Position numbers and translations under genes: made by a program. A stretch of 64,000 nt of DNA from Protea cynaroides (taxonomy: Eukaryota > Streptophyta > Magnoliopsida > Proteales > Proteaceae), in the NCBI GenBank assembly GCA_028583415.1, contig CM053266.1:79118149-79182148 (forward strand). The letters are read 5' to 3'. The notes under the pieces are model-generated. The model ran no database searches. It was not told the DNA's origin and saw only the letters and a program-made list of their open reading frames with translations. Positions 1 to 10,834 of the stretch are shown here, piece after piece (the stretch's first letter is position 1; the number at the start of each line of letters is the position of its first letter).

Positions 1-383
1 GATTTCTGGTTAGGCATGACTTTGGTAAATAGTAATGGGTATTTTTCTGATTATAAATATGAAAATAAAATGCACATGTGATGTGACACATTAAATAGGG
101 AATGAGAATCATATTCATCACAGGGACAAGGTGACCCAAGGCATTAAGAGAGCTGCTTGAGTGCTTAGGTGACAAAACGAGTGGACCAGGTGTACCCAAG
201 GCTTTGTAAGAGAACATCTTCCATAAGGGAATTTATACAAAAAAAAAAAAGAGATTCTGAGCATCGATTTTTATTGTTTTTAATACATATAATATGCATA
301 TGTCCATGCATCATGATACATTAAATAACAACTATTAAGAAAAACAGTAGTGCATGATACATTAAGGCGACCAAACGCCCATA
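1..383. other. Flanking non-coding DNA, no gene seen
   Basis: AT-rich sequence with no reading frame of note in either direction and no recognisable repeat boundary. It ends at the 10-bp target duplication of the Mutator-like element. Confidence 0.5.
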
Positions 384-393
384 TATTGAAAAA

Positions 394-1481
394 GGAAAAT
401 TTTCATATACACCCCAATAAGGATTGGAAACATCATCTACCTCCACAAGATTGTAAAAACCTCATCTAGTACCCAAAAAGTTTGCTCCGTTAATCAACGA
501 AGTCCACTCCGTTAACAAAATTCCGTTAGTTGCTGAAGTTAGTTGCGCTGAACATTTTAACGGACCATACTACCCTTTTAGCATTGTTAAAGGAAGAAAA
601 TACCCTTTATTCATAACTTACCCTACCCAAATGTTCATTTCGATTTGTAACAGTGAAATTAGAAAATTAACTCTCGATCCTCTGTTCACGATGACGATTG
701 TCTTCATGCTTTTTGAATCTTCTCTTCGACGACGACGACGATGGACTTCATCTTCCTCGAGTCTTCTGTAGCTTCTTCTTCTTTGCCGGCGAAGGTTAAT
801 GTGTTAAAGTTTCATCAATCATTGGGGTTGAGGTTGCAACTACAAGGAATCGGCGAACAGTGGAATCGATGAACATTGGGGTTTCATCGATCATGGTCGT
901 TGCATCTATGATGGTTTTTCATGCATCTATGTCTTATTCTTCCCCGTCCATCCCAACTTATTGCTACTAATCCTCTGAATATCATCATCCCCTTTTCCCC
1001 AATATCCCATCAGGTATGTGAAAAAACCCTAACCAAAATATTGAAGAGATTGAGAAAAATTATCAGTTAGGGTTTTAGTAGTTTTAGTTCGACGTTGAAC
1101 TATTTATAGTCCATTGAATCTATTTGCTTTCATAAAATGAGATGCCGGAGATAGGATTCTGAAGATGTGATACCACCGTCGACCACCACAAAGAGGGAAC
1201 CAACGCCGTAGAGAGAATCAACTCAGAGGGAACCAACGCACACTGGAGTTAGGTTAGGGCTTGGGTGAGATTGAATATGAGAGAGAGACACAATATACAT
1301 AACATTATAAAGGTTAAATTAGTCATTCAACATATTTCTTTAATTTTTCAATTTTTAATAAGAAGGGTAAAATTGTATTTCAACAATTCCGTCAGTTAAT
1401 TGGATGTGATTGAGGTTTTTGCAATTTTGTGGAGGTAGATGATGTTTCCAATCCTTATTGGGGTGTATATGAAAAATTTCC
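394..1481. mobile_element. Non-autonomous Mutator-like (MULE) element with long terminal inverted repeats
   Basis: The first about 71 bp (394-464) are repeated in inverted orientation at 1411-1481 with only a few mismatches; both ends start GGAAA and share the stretch reading CATATACACCCCAATAAGG. A perfect 10-bp direct repeat, tattgaaaaa, lies outside each end (384-393 and 1482-1491). Long inverted repeats with a 9-10 bp target duplication are typical of Mutator-like elements. The 1.09 kb body has no transposase frame, so it would depend on an enzyme encoded elsewhere. The interior includes a short GAC-repeat stretch (about 727-745) and could be a captured gene fragment (Pack-MULE), but I recognise no source. 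Confidence 0.85.
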
Positions 1482-1491
1482 TATTGAAAAA

Positions 1492-2766
1492 CTACATGGA
1501 CGCTTGAGCGACATCTTGATAACTATTTCATAGTGAAAGTTGGTTTATCCACGTTTACAATGAAAATAAAACACCGCTTCGTGTTTTTCACGAATCAGAA
1601 CTCGTTTTGCAGAACTGGAGTTTGCCGTATGGAAAGAATGGGTCCGGCTAGGGAAAGCGTTTAAAACGCGAATCTGTATTTTATAATCCAAAAAAACGTG
1701 TGACTAATATGCTACGGAAACACCCCCAAACCCCCTAAATGCCTCATTTCTCCCCAGTTTGCACAATCCTCCTATGGTTTATGCTTTCCTAATCTCAGTG
1801 TCGGTAATGGCAGAGTCACAGAAGATTATTCAAACTCGGGTTTATGCTTGCCGACGCTCCTGAAAGTAGAATACCTATGAATGGAACCGATTATCTGAAA
1901 ATAGAATGGGCCTGGTACATTTATTTTCATTTCGGTAGATCTAGGGTTTTATTTTAGCTAATGTTGAAGAAGAGAGGAAACAGGATTGTAGCATTTTAAA
2001 ATGCAGGAAAAGGAGAGAGTTGAATGGAGTTAAAGAGGTTACAATGGAACTTACCGCTTAAGCATTTCAGGAGATTACGGATTTGCTGTTTGATTTCTGA
2101 AAAATTCTTGTGTTCCTCTTAAGCTTTTAGTTCTCTGTGACGACCCGAAGGACAAGAGAGAGGGAATGGGAAGGAAGGAGACTAGCAGCGGGTGAAATGT
2201 GAAAAGTGAAAAGGTGAGGTGAGAGAAAAGGCGGATATATAATGGAGGTGTGTCCGGCTCCTCTCCAGCGGGCTATCGCCCAGCGATTTCCCAGTGAGGG
2301 CCACGTGGAACCCTCAGATCAGCCCATTTAATCCTCATCTTTTCCATTTCCTGCATCGTCGGTACCTCATTTTGGTTCTGCCTTTGATTTCCTTTCATCC
2401 TTCTCATTTGCAGTTGCTTCAGCTGGTTTGCTTCTCTTTGCATTTGGGTCCTCCTCTTCTTGCAATTGATAATTCCTAAGTTTTTCTATAATTGATTCTT
2501 GGAGGGATTAGTGAAAAGGTTTGAACTTTTGAACTTGATTTGAGATTTCACACCAGATTTGTATACCTTTGAATCTTTCCGAGAAGAGGATGAAAGGGTA
2601 ATCTTTGCTTTTACTCTTCTGTAATTTTATTAGATTTAAAATATTAACTTATTATTTTAAGTATATGTTGAAGAGCACTTAAATGACCAATGAGGGTAAG
2701 TATTGATGACATTTATGTTTAATTAAGATTTACCTTATTAAAATTTTGGTTGTGCTCTTTAAGATA

Positions 2767-2768
<2 letters not shown>
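1492..2768. other. Flanking non-coding DNA; possible G-box
   Basis: No coding frame or repeat boundary is recognisable. The palindrome CCACGTGG at 2301-2308 matches a plant G-box core, and a TATA-like stretch lies at about 2236-2242. This could be the edge of a host promoter, but no exon follows in either direction, so it stays unassigned. Confidence 0.35.

Positions 2769-2800
<32 letters not shown>
2769..2800. repeat. (AT)16 microsatellite
   Basis: An uninterrupted run of sixteen AT dinucleotides. It produces an artificial Ile-Tyr repeat in translated frames, which is not a gene. Confidence 0.95.
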
Positions 2801-2802
<2 letters not shown>

Positions 2803-3340
2803 CTCTTTTTCTCTCATTTTACAATTCAACCTCTAATGTTTCCCTGATTTTTCCAACTGCTCTGGTCAACTCTAACTACTCCGGCCAACAAAAAGATTGT
2901 CGTCGACGGATCCCCAAAGTCTTCCATCAACATACAATGAGTAATTGTTACATCAGAACAGGAGCAGGGGTAGAATATAGTGAAGAAAAGAGGAAGAAGA
3001 ACATGGATGGTTGAACGAACCAGAAAAAGGGAAAGTCACGGTTGGAAAACATGGATGGTTGAACGGACCTATCCACGTCATAATACCCCGTTTAAACAAT
3101 CACGCAATCTGGGCGTAAGATCATGCTACCATCGAGTTTGGCAGTCCAAACAAATAAGCCTCGACTGGGCACTACACTAGTCACCAGGGCATCAGTTATC
3201 CAACGTCCCCCGCATAGGATAGTAATAATAGACCTTCATAGCATTAGAAAGGTGCGAAGCCTTGAAGCAATCAATCGTATAGGTGCGGGAATAAGCCAAT
3301 ACCAATTGTTGTACCTGTCTATTTAAGGGAATAGGTAGAG
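2801..3340. other. Flanking non-coding DNA, no gene seen
   Basis: Only short overlapping frames occur, none with a recognisable domain. It contains an imperfect short repeat around an ACATGGATGGTTGAACG sequence (about 3000 and 3049). It ends at the outer edge of the copia 3' LTR. Confidence 0.45.
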
Positions 3341-3726
3341 TGTAAAAATTCAAAATTCAGATTTTGTGTTGTAATTCTCCTTGCTTCTATTTAATGCTGT
3401 ATTGCATTTAAATAATAATAATAAAAAAAAACTAATTAGTTGAGATAACAACGGTTACAACAAATCTCTCCAAAATCAAATCTTATCCAATCTGTTGAGT
3501 TGGCAAGGGTTACACAAATTATAACCAAAATCAAATCTTATCTCATCTGTTGAGTTGGCAACAGTTACAAACATTGTCACCAAAATCAAATCTTATCCAA
3601 TCCGTAAGATTTGAAATGCAATTTCTTTTTGGATAGGAATTCAGTTAGACATTTCATTCAAATTTAAATTTCAAATGTTTGAAATTTAAAAGTTGAATTG
3701 TTTTGTGAAATGGTTCTTATCTCTAA
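3341..3726 (-). repeat. Copia 3' LTR
   Basis: Begins TGTAAAAATT on the plus strand and matches 7922-8245 over its length. It is longer because it holds three copies of a roughly 55-60 bp unit (GTTACA ... AAAATCAAATCTTATC ... GTTGAGTTGG), whereas the other LTR holds two. Confidence 0.9.
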
Positions 3727-3774
3727 TAACCCTCCTCAAGTTGAGGAGGGTCTTAGACGGATCATCAACTTGTC

Positions 3775-6620
3775 TTGGAGTATTTGGAAACGGATGGCTG
3801 ATAATGGCTAGGTAATAACATCCGCTACTTGATCCTTGGTTGATAGAAAGCGGACTTGGAGATCCGTTTAAGCTGCCAAATATCGTACAAAATGAAAATC
3901 AACCTCGATATGCTTGGTTCTTAAATGGAATAGAGGGTTGACTGTAAGATATGTAGCTCCTAGGTTATCACACCACAAAACTGGCTGTGTAGTGACTGGT
4001 TTCCCGAGTTCTTGGAGTAATAACTTAATCTAGATAATCTCAGCCGTTGCGTTAGCTAAAGCTCTATACTCGGATTCTGTAGATGAGTGTGCTACAGTGT
4101 GGCCTGTTTCCAATCACTCCAAGAGAGAAGATTTGAGCCATGATAGAGTGCTTAACACCTTGTGGATCTTTGATCATCATGGCATCCTACCTAGTCAACA
4201 TCATTGAATGCATGTAAATGATGAGAAGATTGTCAAAAGATCTGAAGGCCATGATTGATGGTGGCCTTGAGATACCGAAGGATCCATTTGGAAGCCTACT
4301 AATGGTCCTCGGTTGACGCATGCAGAAATTGGCATATTTTATTAATAGCAAATGAGATGTCAGGTGTGTGAGAGTGGCGTATTGTAGAGCGCCAACGAGG
4401 CTTTTATACTTGGTGGGATCTATTAGGGGTGTACCAGATCTGAGAAAAAGGGAAGGAGAAGTACTTATTGGTGTGTTGACAGGTTTGACACCATCCATCT
4501 TAGTTTTCTTTAGTAGATTAGAAATATATTTGTGTTGGGAGAGAAGTATGCCATTGTCATTGTAATCCACTACTATGCCCAGGAAGTAGTGGAGGCGGCT
4601 CAAATGCCCGAATGGTAAATTCCTTTCCAAGATCAGTGATCACTTCAGATATGAGATGACTGTTGAAAACCCAAGGTGATCAAATGAGAGCTTAGTCTCG
4701 TAAACCAAGCACAAGGTGCTTGTTTCAGCCCATACAATGATTTTTGAAGGTGGAAGACATGGTGCAGTCTGTTTGAATCAATGAACCCTGAAGGTTGCGC
4801 CATATAGACTGTTTCATTCAACATCCCATGTAGAAAAGCATTACTTACATCCAATTGGTGAATGGGCCATTTTGCAGCAATAGCAATAGAGAGGACGGTC
4901 CTGACAGTTGTTGGTTTGACCATGTGACTAAATGTCTTCGTATAGTCGATTCCTTCATGTTGATTGTAGCCCTTGCTACAAGCCTTGCCTTATATCTTTC
5001 TATAGTGCCATCGACCCTTCTCTTGATTCGGAATACCCACTTGCAGCCGACTATATTATAAGTAGATGAGGGTGGAATTAGGGTCCATGTACCATTGCTT
5101 ATTAAAGCATTATATTCATTGGACATAGCTTGATGCCATTTTGCACTCTTGTTGGCTTTAGTAAAACATGTTGGTTCCAATTCAATACTTGATTTTTTTA
5201 GGTGAGCAGACGGTAAAGGATACCGAGTTGATGACTGTGGATTGGAACGGAAGACCATTGGATGTGTTCAATCTGGCCAAGACTCCACCATACCTATAGA
5301 TGTTGCTGCAATAGGAGGAACAATACTCTCTGAATCTGCAGCTGCGTTAGTTTCAAGTAAGACAACATTAGTTATGGAAGTAATAATAACAGACTCTTCA
5401 TTCATAGGTGGTGGAGTGGTACTAGTGGATGTAGGGAGAAAGGGAGCGATACCTAGACCAGAAGGTGCTGTACAAGGAGGCCGTAGAGATGGGTTGGAGC
5501 TGAAAGTAAGGATGAGAGAGGAGGGGGGGGGGTCGACTGGACTTGGTACAGATGGTTGAATGTGGCCTTTATAGGGAAAAATACTCTGAATAAATTTCAC
5601 GTGGTGGGCCATGTAAATGCGACCAGAAGAAATGTGAAGACACCGATAGCCATGATGTAGGGAACTAGGAAAACGCAAGGCTTGGATCAATAATCAAATT
5701 TGTGAGCATTGTAAGGTCTTAGCAATGGATAATATAAAGCACACCAAAAAACTTATAAGAAATTGTAATCAGGTGGTTTTGTGTATAAAGTGTAAAATGG
5801 GCTATTTCCATTGAGAACAGTGGTTGGCAGTCTATTGATCAAATATACTGTTGTCTCAACAGCATAGGACAAAAAAAGCATTATGCATCATATCTCATTT
5901 CTTGGGCTGGTTGGATGGACAATAAAATAGTGGCTTTTGCTGTCATAGTAGGGGTCATCGCTCAACGTATGGGTAAAGAGGCATGGGCAAGAACTGTTAA
6001 ACTAAAATCAATAATATGTCAAATTTTTCGCTCGACAATCCAATTTTGCTCGTGTGTATGAGGATAGGCTACACGATGGATTATTCTACATTGTTGAAGA
6101 TACTTGTTCAAGGTTTGAAATTCTCCTCCCCAATCTAATTGAAACGCCTTAATGGATTTAGAAAATTGGCGTTCAACCATATTTTTAAATTTGACAAGGA
6201 TGGAAGGAATTTCAGATCTTTTTTAAACAAGATATAACTAAGTAAATTTAGTTTTATCATCAATGAAAATAACGAAGTACTTAGCGCCAATAGTAGATAA
6301 AATTGGAGCAGATCCCTATACATCACTAAAGACTAGAACAAGTGTCTTAGTACTTAAAAAACTAGTGGGAGGCAATGGATTTTTATGAGACTTTCCCATA
6401 TAATAGGAAGAACAAGGATTGAAATTCAACGAATCACATTAAAGAGAATTATTAGATAAAACATGACGAACTATGCTAGGCTGGGGATGGCCTAAACGAG
6501 CATGCCAATCGTCAGCAACAATGCGTTCACCAATGTGAGCAGCCAAGGGCTGTGGTTTATTGGTAGGAAAAATGTCTTGTAGTTGGTTACAATCCATCCT
6601 TGAGGCTTCCTTGGAGTAAA
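3775..6620 (-). pseudogene. Copia pol: integrase, reverse transcriptase and RNase H, broken
   Basis: Read on the minus strand from high to low coordinates. The integrase core near 6110-6330 includes the DWGGEF motif. The integrase C-terminal segment GYRCLHISSGRIYM follows at 5570-5690. The reverse transcriptase start (GTWTLIPPSS, GCKWVFRIKRR, YKARLVAR) lies at 4990-5258, and after a frameshift WPIHQLDVSNAFLHG and KSLYGLKQAP lie at 4690-4923. RNase H-like sequence with VLWCDNLGATYL and RTKHIE lies around 3860-3990. The catalytic Y-x-D-D segment expected between LGFQQSS and the downstream LHYFLGI is missing at about 4640, so the polymerase core has an internal deletion. Many frameshifts; not functional. 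Confidence 0.88.
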
Positions 6621-6630
6621 GACTTCCTGG

Positions 6631-7890
6631 TCACCTGATCTCGCATAACAAAAGCACATGAGTGAAACTCCAAAAAATAGTTATTATCTTTGGTGAATTG
6701 ATGCACAGATAATAAATTTTTTTAGTAAATTGCGGCACATGTAGGATATTGGATAAATGAAAATGATTGGTGGTAGATGATGACATGAGTTTTGAAGAGC
6801 CAATATTACTAATGCTTAACCCTATGCCATTACCAACTTTCAATTTATCCTTGCCATTGTAGCTATGGGAATGTTGGAGATTGTTCATGTCAGGCATGAC
6901 ATGATGGGTAGCTACAGTATCTGGGAACCAATCCATCATTGGTGTGGGTAGAGTAGGAAGGATGCCAGCCATGTTTGCAGTAGGAGCAGGCCGTGAGTTA
7001 CTATTATTCAAGTATCGAAAATAGCATTTGGATGCAACATGGTTGTTATGGTTGCAAGTCTGACATTTCTCTCTCTTCTTGATTTTATTTCCATTACCTA
7101 GGTTATAAGTCGGATTAGTGAAATCTGAAGGAGGCGGCATGTGGGATGAATGGGAATGAGTAGAGGAAAATTTAGAAGCGACGGTATAGTTTGCTTCAAT
7201 AAAGGTAGTTGCTGTTTGTTGGTGCATTTCATGACTAAGAAGAAGGCAATGTAGCTCAGTGAATGGTACTGCTTCAGATTTTATTGCCAAGGCAGCAACA
7301 ATGTCACTATAATCGCTATCGAGATTCTGAAAAATAATTGCATTAAACTCTTCAATGGAGATCGGCTTATTTGCAGTCAAAAGTTGGTCAGAAATATACT
7401 TGACTTCTAGTAAATATGTGGTTATGGATTTGCACTTTTGCTTGTATTCTAGAGTTGCATATGTAGCTGAAGGATGCTTGTAAAATAGAGCACCAAAAGC
7501 CTACTGAAGTGCCTTCCATACCTCGGCCGCAGTAGAGAGTCCGACTATATAAGGAAGAGTATCGAGTAGGCTTGTTCTAAGCTATTCAGTAGAGAGCCAA
7601 CTTAGAACAAGCTGGTCCTTCTTGATCCATTCTGCATATTCAGGATTATTAATCGGAGCAGAGGTACCATCCCCTATGATCGTTTTAGGTGGACAAACCA
7701 AAGTTCCATCTATGTGTCCTAGTAGGTCCTAACTACGAAGGATGGGAAGAAGTTGAGTATTCCATAATAGGAAGTTGTCGACCGATAGTTAAATAGTAAG
7801 GTGGTGATGATAAAGAGAAGGAGGAGGGGTGGTATTCATCATTGAAGATTGAATAGAAGGAGAGGAAGTGGAAGTTGTGTTGGAGGCCAT
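6631..7890 (-). pseudogene. Copia gag and protease start, broken
   Basis: The likely gag start is the minus-strand ATG at 7890, just inside the 5' LTR and primer site; the peptide begins MASNTTSTSS, as copia Gags often do. Stops interrupt the first half, and the open part is 6631-7380. It carries a CCHC zinc knuckle (CQTCNHNNHVASKC, about 7035-7076), which binds genomic RNA in this family. The protease motif follows as DTVATHH where D(S/T)GATHH is expected, so the glycine of the aspartic active site is replaced by valine. Frames downstream drift out of phase into integrase. Confidence 0.85.
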
Positions 7891-7907
7891 TATAGTGAGA
7901 TCAAAAT

Positions 7908-7921
7908 GGCGACTGATAGCA
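7908..7921 (-). other. Copia primer binding site (tRNA-iMet type, degenerate)
   Basis: On the minus strand it reads TGCTATCAGTCGCC directly inside the 5' LTR. The standard copia site is TGGTATCAGAGCC; three positions differ. Confidence 0.7.
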
Positions 7922-8245
7922 TGTAAAAACTAAAAATTCAGATTTTATGTTGTAATTCACCTTGCTTCTATTTGGTGTTGAATTGTATTTAAATAAAAAA
8001 AAAAACTAATCCGTTAAGATAGCAACGGTTACAACAAATCTCTCCAAAATCAAATCTTATCCAATCTGTTGAGTTGGCAATGACTACAAAATTTATCACC
8101 ATAATCAAATCCTATCCAATCCATAAGATTTGAAATGCAATTTCTTTTTGGATAGGAATTCAGTTACACATTTCATTCAAATTTAAATTTCAGATGTTTG
8201 AAATTTAAAACTTGAATTGTTTTGTGAAACAAATCTTATCTCTAA
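7922..8245 (-). repeat. Copia 5' LTR
   Basis: Matches the LTR at 3341-3726, including the shared ATAGGAATTCAGTTA and CAAATTTAAATTTCA stretches. It contains two rather than three of the internal tandem units. Confidence 0.88.
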
Positions 8246-8463
8246 GAGAAAGGTTAGGTTTTTTGGTTCGCTCTTGTACAGTTTTTGAACCTTTTTGGGT
8301 CTTTCCGCTTACAGGTTGATGAACGAGCTCCTACTCAACATATGATTGCCGGTTGGGGAGTGCCTATTTGAACTAGCGACTAGCTTCTTTGTAATGTATT
8401 AAAGTGGGGGCAATAGATTCTTCTTGTTCCTCAAACAATTCTGAAACTGAAGAAGAGTAGGTT
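8246..8463. other. Short unassigned interval between copia and the nest
   Basis: About 220 bp with no coding frame or repeat match that I can see. It is the apparent integration context of element Z, whose LTR starts at 8464 after aggtt. The matching target duplicate would lie beyond the window. Confidence 0.4.
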
Positions 8464-8601
8464 TGTCACACTCCAATTCTGAACCAACTAGAATGGTGTG
8501 ATGAACCGTCTATGAACCAACAGTTCAACCAAGATTTCGTATAGGCCGTGTCTATTTGATTAAATCAGATACAACTACAACCATAATCAGAATTAATAAA
8601 C
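8464..8601 (-). repeat. Z 3' LTR, piece 1 of 3
   Basis: Starts TGTCACACTCC and resembles the inverted end of C's LTR (GTGTGATGAACCG, GAACCAACAGTTCAAC) more than A's, marking a different LTR family. It is cut at taaac by element A and resumes at 53058. Confidence 0.85.
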
Positions 8602-10765
8602 TATCACACCCCAATTCTGATTGAAGCAGAAGTGTGAGTGAACCGTCACAGAACCAACGGTTTACACCAGGATCTCAATAAGACCGTGTCCACTCATACA
8701 AACCATTGCACATAATCATAATCAGAATATAATAAAATATAGTAAAAGTCTTAAATTAAATGAACTGAATTCTCTATTGGTAATTTAAATAAAATATCTA
8801 ATTATTCTCCACACCAAAACGTAAATAAATATCCTTACATCAATTTATAAATCCAACTGAAAATAAATAAATAAACTAAACAAATCCTAGAGGTATACGT
8901 AAAAAGGGCACTCGCATGAAGTGTCATGCTCGTCCTCTCCTGGTTGCACTTCTAAAGCAGCAATACCTCCACACACCGGAGCGTCCATGTAGTCCTCCAT
9001 AGAATAACCTGCATCAACATCTAAAAACATGTATATATACAAGGGTGAACTCACAACTTAGCTCAATAAGATAATCAGAAAATACAACAAACATATGTAT
9101 GAGTAACATTCACATCATGGTCTGATTTTAAGTTTGCAATGTGCTATAAAAAGGATTGGCGGCCACCGCACCTCTATACATGAGTGTGTGAAGCTGCCCA
9201 ATGGATCAAACACTACTGTCATCCCACATGCACCCACCATGAAATAGAGATAGAGTTAAAGCGTCCGGATCAAACACCGCCAACACTTCCCCTGATACTC
9301 TATCCATACCAACACGTAAGCCCCTATTGGCGAGGGCTTGCAAACTAGGTTCGTAACTAACCAATCCTATATGTCATCACAGTAGGTCCTATCCCAGCAC
9401 AGCTCCCTACGGCATAGAGATAGAGCTAGAGTCTAGTGGCCAGGCTGGAGACCACAGTGCCACTTCCTCCCCCTGATACCCTACCCGCACCAAGCATGCT
9501 AAGAGAGAACGATATGAAAATGTGCTAGTGTGAGGAATGATCCCAGCCCCTCAGCCCTTCCCATTCCACACACCAATAAAAACAATCACATGCCTAACAG
9601 TCACATCCTAGCATAGCGAGTATGCATGAACAATAATAATAACTGAAAGCAAAGGATGACATGCGAGTATGCACAAACATCAGTCCACAGAATCATAGTT
9701 ATTAACAACATTTTACTGTTATTAAATTATTAGGGTTTAGGTCCGATTCCCTTACCTGACGCTTATTTGATAGCTTGCTCCGCGTCACAGAATCCAAACT
9801 CGCTATCACAAGGTCCTACACGATGTTAGGGTTGAGTTATAATAGTTTTCTTAGGGTTTACATTGGTTAAAAAACCAACAAGATCAAAAAACACTCCTCA
9901 CAGAGCAGACTGGTTGCAGGTACCGACCATGGCACTGTGGGGAAAGGTGTGACCGGTATGGTCGACGGGTCCCCACAGACCAGCCTCCGGGAGATACCGG
10001 TCGTTGGTACCAGTCGCATAAGGTGCGACCGGTATGTCTCCGGAAGACCATACATCCGGTTCTCGCCTTTCGTTGGTTATCCACTATTGATTCTAGGGTT
10101 TCTCCTATACATTCTAGGTTTGAGCACTGAGTTAGAGTTGTTTCCAACTCCATTCAAGTCCTAGTTTCGATGATCTTCAACCTAGAACTTGAATCTAGGG
10201 TTTACCGACTAGATTAGGGTTTGACGGCAAAAATATGGTTTAGATCAAAACCTCGCTTTGCATGGTATTGATCCAAACATGACTAACCATCCTAGAACGA
10301 TTAAAGTAGAGGAAGGTTTAAGCACTTACAGTTGATTCGTGGTAGCGTGTTCTTCGTCCAACGGCAATGGCGGCTCTCCCCTCTCCTTCCTAGCTTCTTC
10401 TCCTTCTTCAATCTCTTTCTCCTCTCTAGGGTTTGTGAAGATTAATGAAAGAGATTTTAGGAGGTTTAGGAGTCCTTATATAAGCTAGGGTTGAGTTTAG
10501 GAAGCCCCCTAACATTAGGAAAGTCCTTCGGTTCAGAATTTGGAAAGTGGGACCCGCAGAGATCTTTTTCTGGATCTAAGTGGTCTGCTGCGCAGGCCAT
10601 ACCAGTCAACTGGTACCATCGACCGGTATGAAATATTTCATACTTTGAGGTCCGTTTTCATACCTGATTGTCATCCGCTCGTCCCGTCTGGCCTGGTGAT
10701 GATTGAAAGACCTGTTACGACATGAATGAAAGGTTTAGAACGGTTCATGGAGTGTGGGTCTTACA
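8602..10765 (-). repeat. A 3' LTR (2164 bp)
   Basis: Plus-strand ends are TATCACAC (a decayed TGTCACAC) and TCTTACA. It matches the interrupted 5' LTR at 19055-20853/52677-53052. A copy of the conserved LTR reading frame lies at about 8900-9035 (minus), with a substitution in the CECxxC motif (CECPFY). Its upstream exon-like segment at about 9760-9820 has a stop where other copies have CGA or CAA. ACCGGT-rich clusters lie at about 9900-10045 and 10597-10630. Confidence 0.88.
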
Positions 10766-10766
10766 A

Positions 10767-10834
10767 CTCCCCCACCCTTAAAAGAAATTTTGTCCCCGAA
10801 ATTTGTATGTAGGTTTCACAACTCCCCCACCCTT
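10767..10834 (-). repeat. A polypurine tract, duplicated
   Basis: On the minus strand AAGGGTGGGGGAG occurs at 10767-10779, directly next to the 3' LTR, and again at 10822-10834, 55 bp away, with the intervening sequence repeated. The tract primes plus-strand synthesis in this class. Confidence 0.85.

Larger units (their letters stand above)
3341..8245 (-). mobile_element. Degenerate Ty1/copia LTR retrotransposon
   Basis: Two similar terminal repeats (3341-3726 and 7922-8245) flank a minus-strand gag-protease-integrase-reverse transcriptase-RNase H order, which defines copia. The segment next to the 5' LTR (7908-7921) resembles an initiator-Met tRNA primer binding site with about three mismatches. 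A polypurine tract TTGAGGAGGG (3730-3739, minus) abuts the 3' LTR. The LTR tips no longer show TG...CA and I could not establish a target duplication: tagag precedes 3341 and only a loose match follows 8245. Every coding domain is frameshifted or interrupted, so this is an old immobile copy. I cannot assign a copia clade. Confidence 0.92.

Noticed and set aside
2294..3326. Several short plus-strand frames that might be a small host gene
   Set aside because: They overlap one another in different frames, one is produced by the AT microsatellite, and none has a recognisable domain or splice pattern.
3341..8245. A 5-bp TSD for the copia element
   Set aside because: tagag precedes the left LTR but the bases after 8245 match only loosely, so I do not claim a duplication.
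9867..10164. Overlapping ORFs on both strands in A's LTR, recurring in B and D
   Set aside because: They recur because the ACCGGT-rich LTR segment recurs; phase and stops are not conserved among copies.
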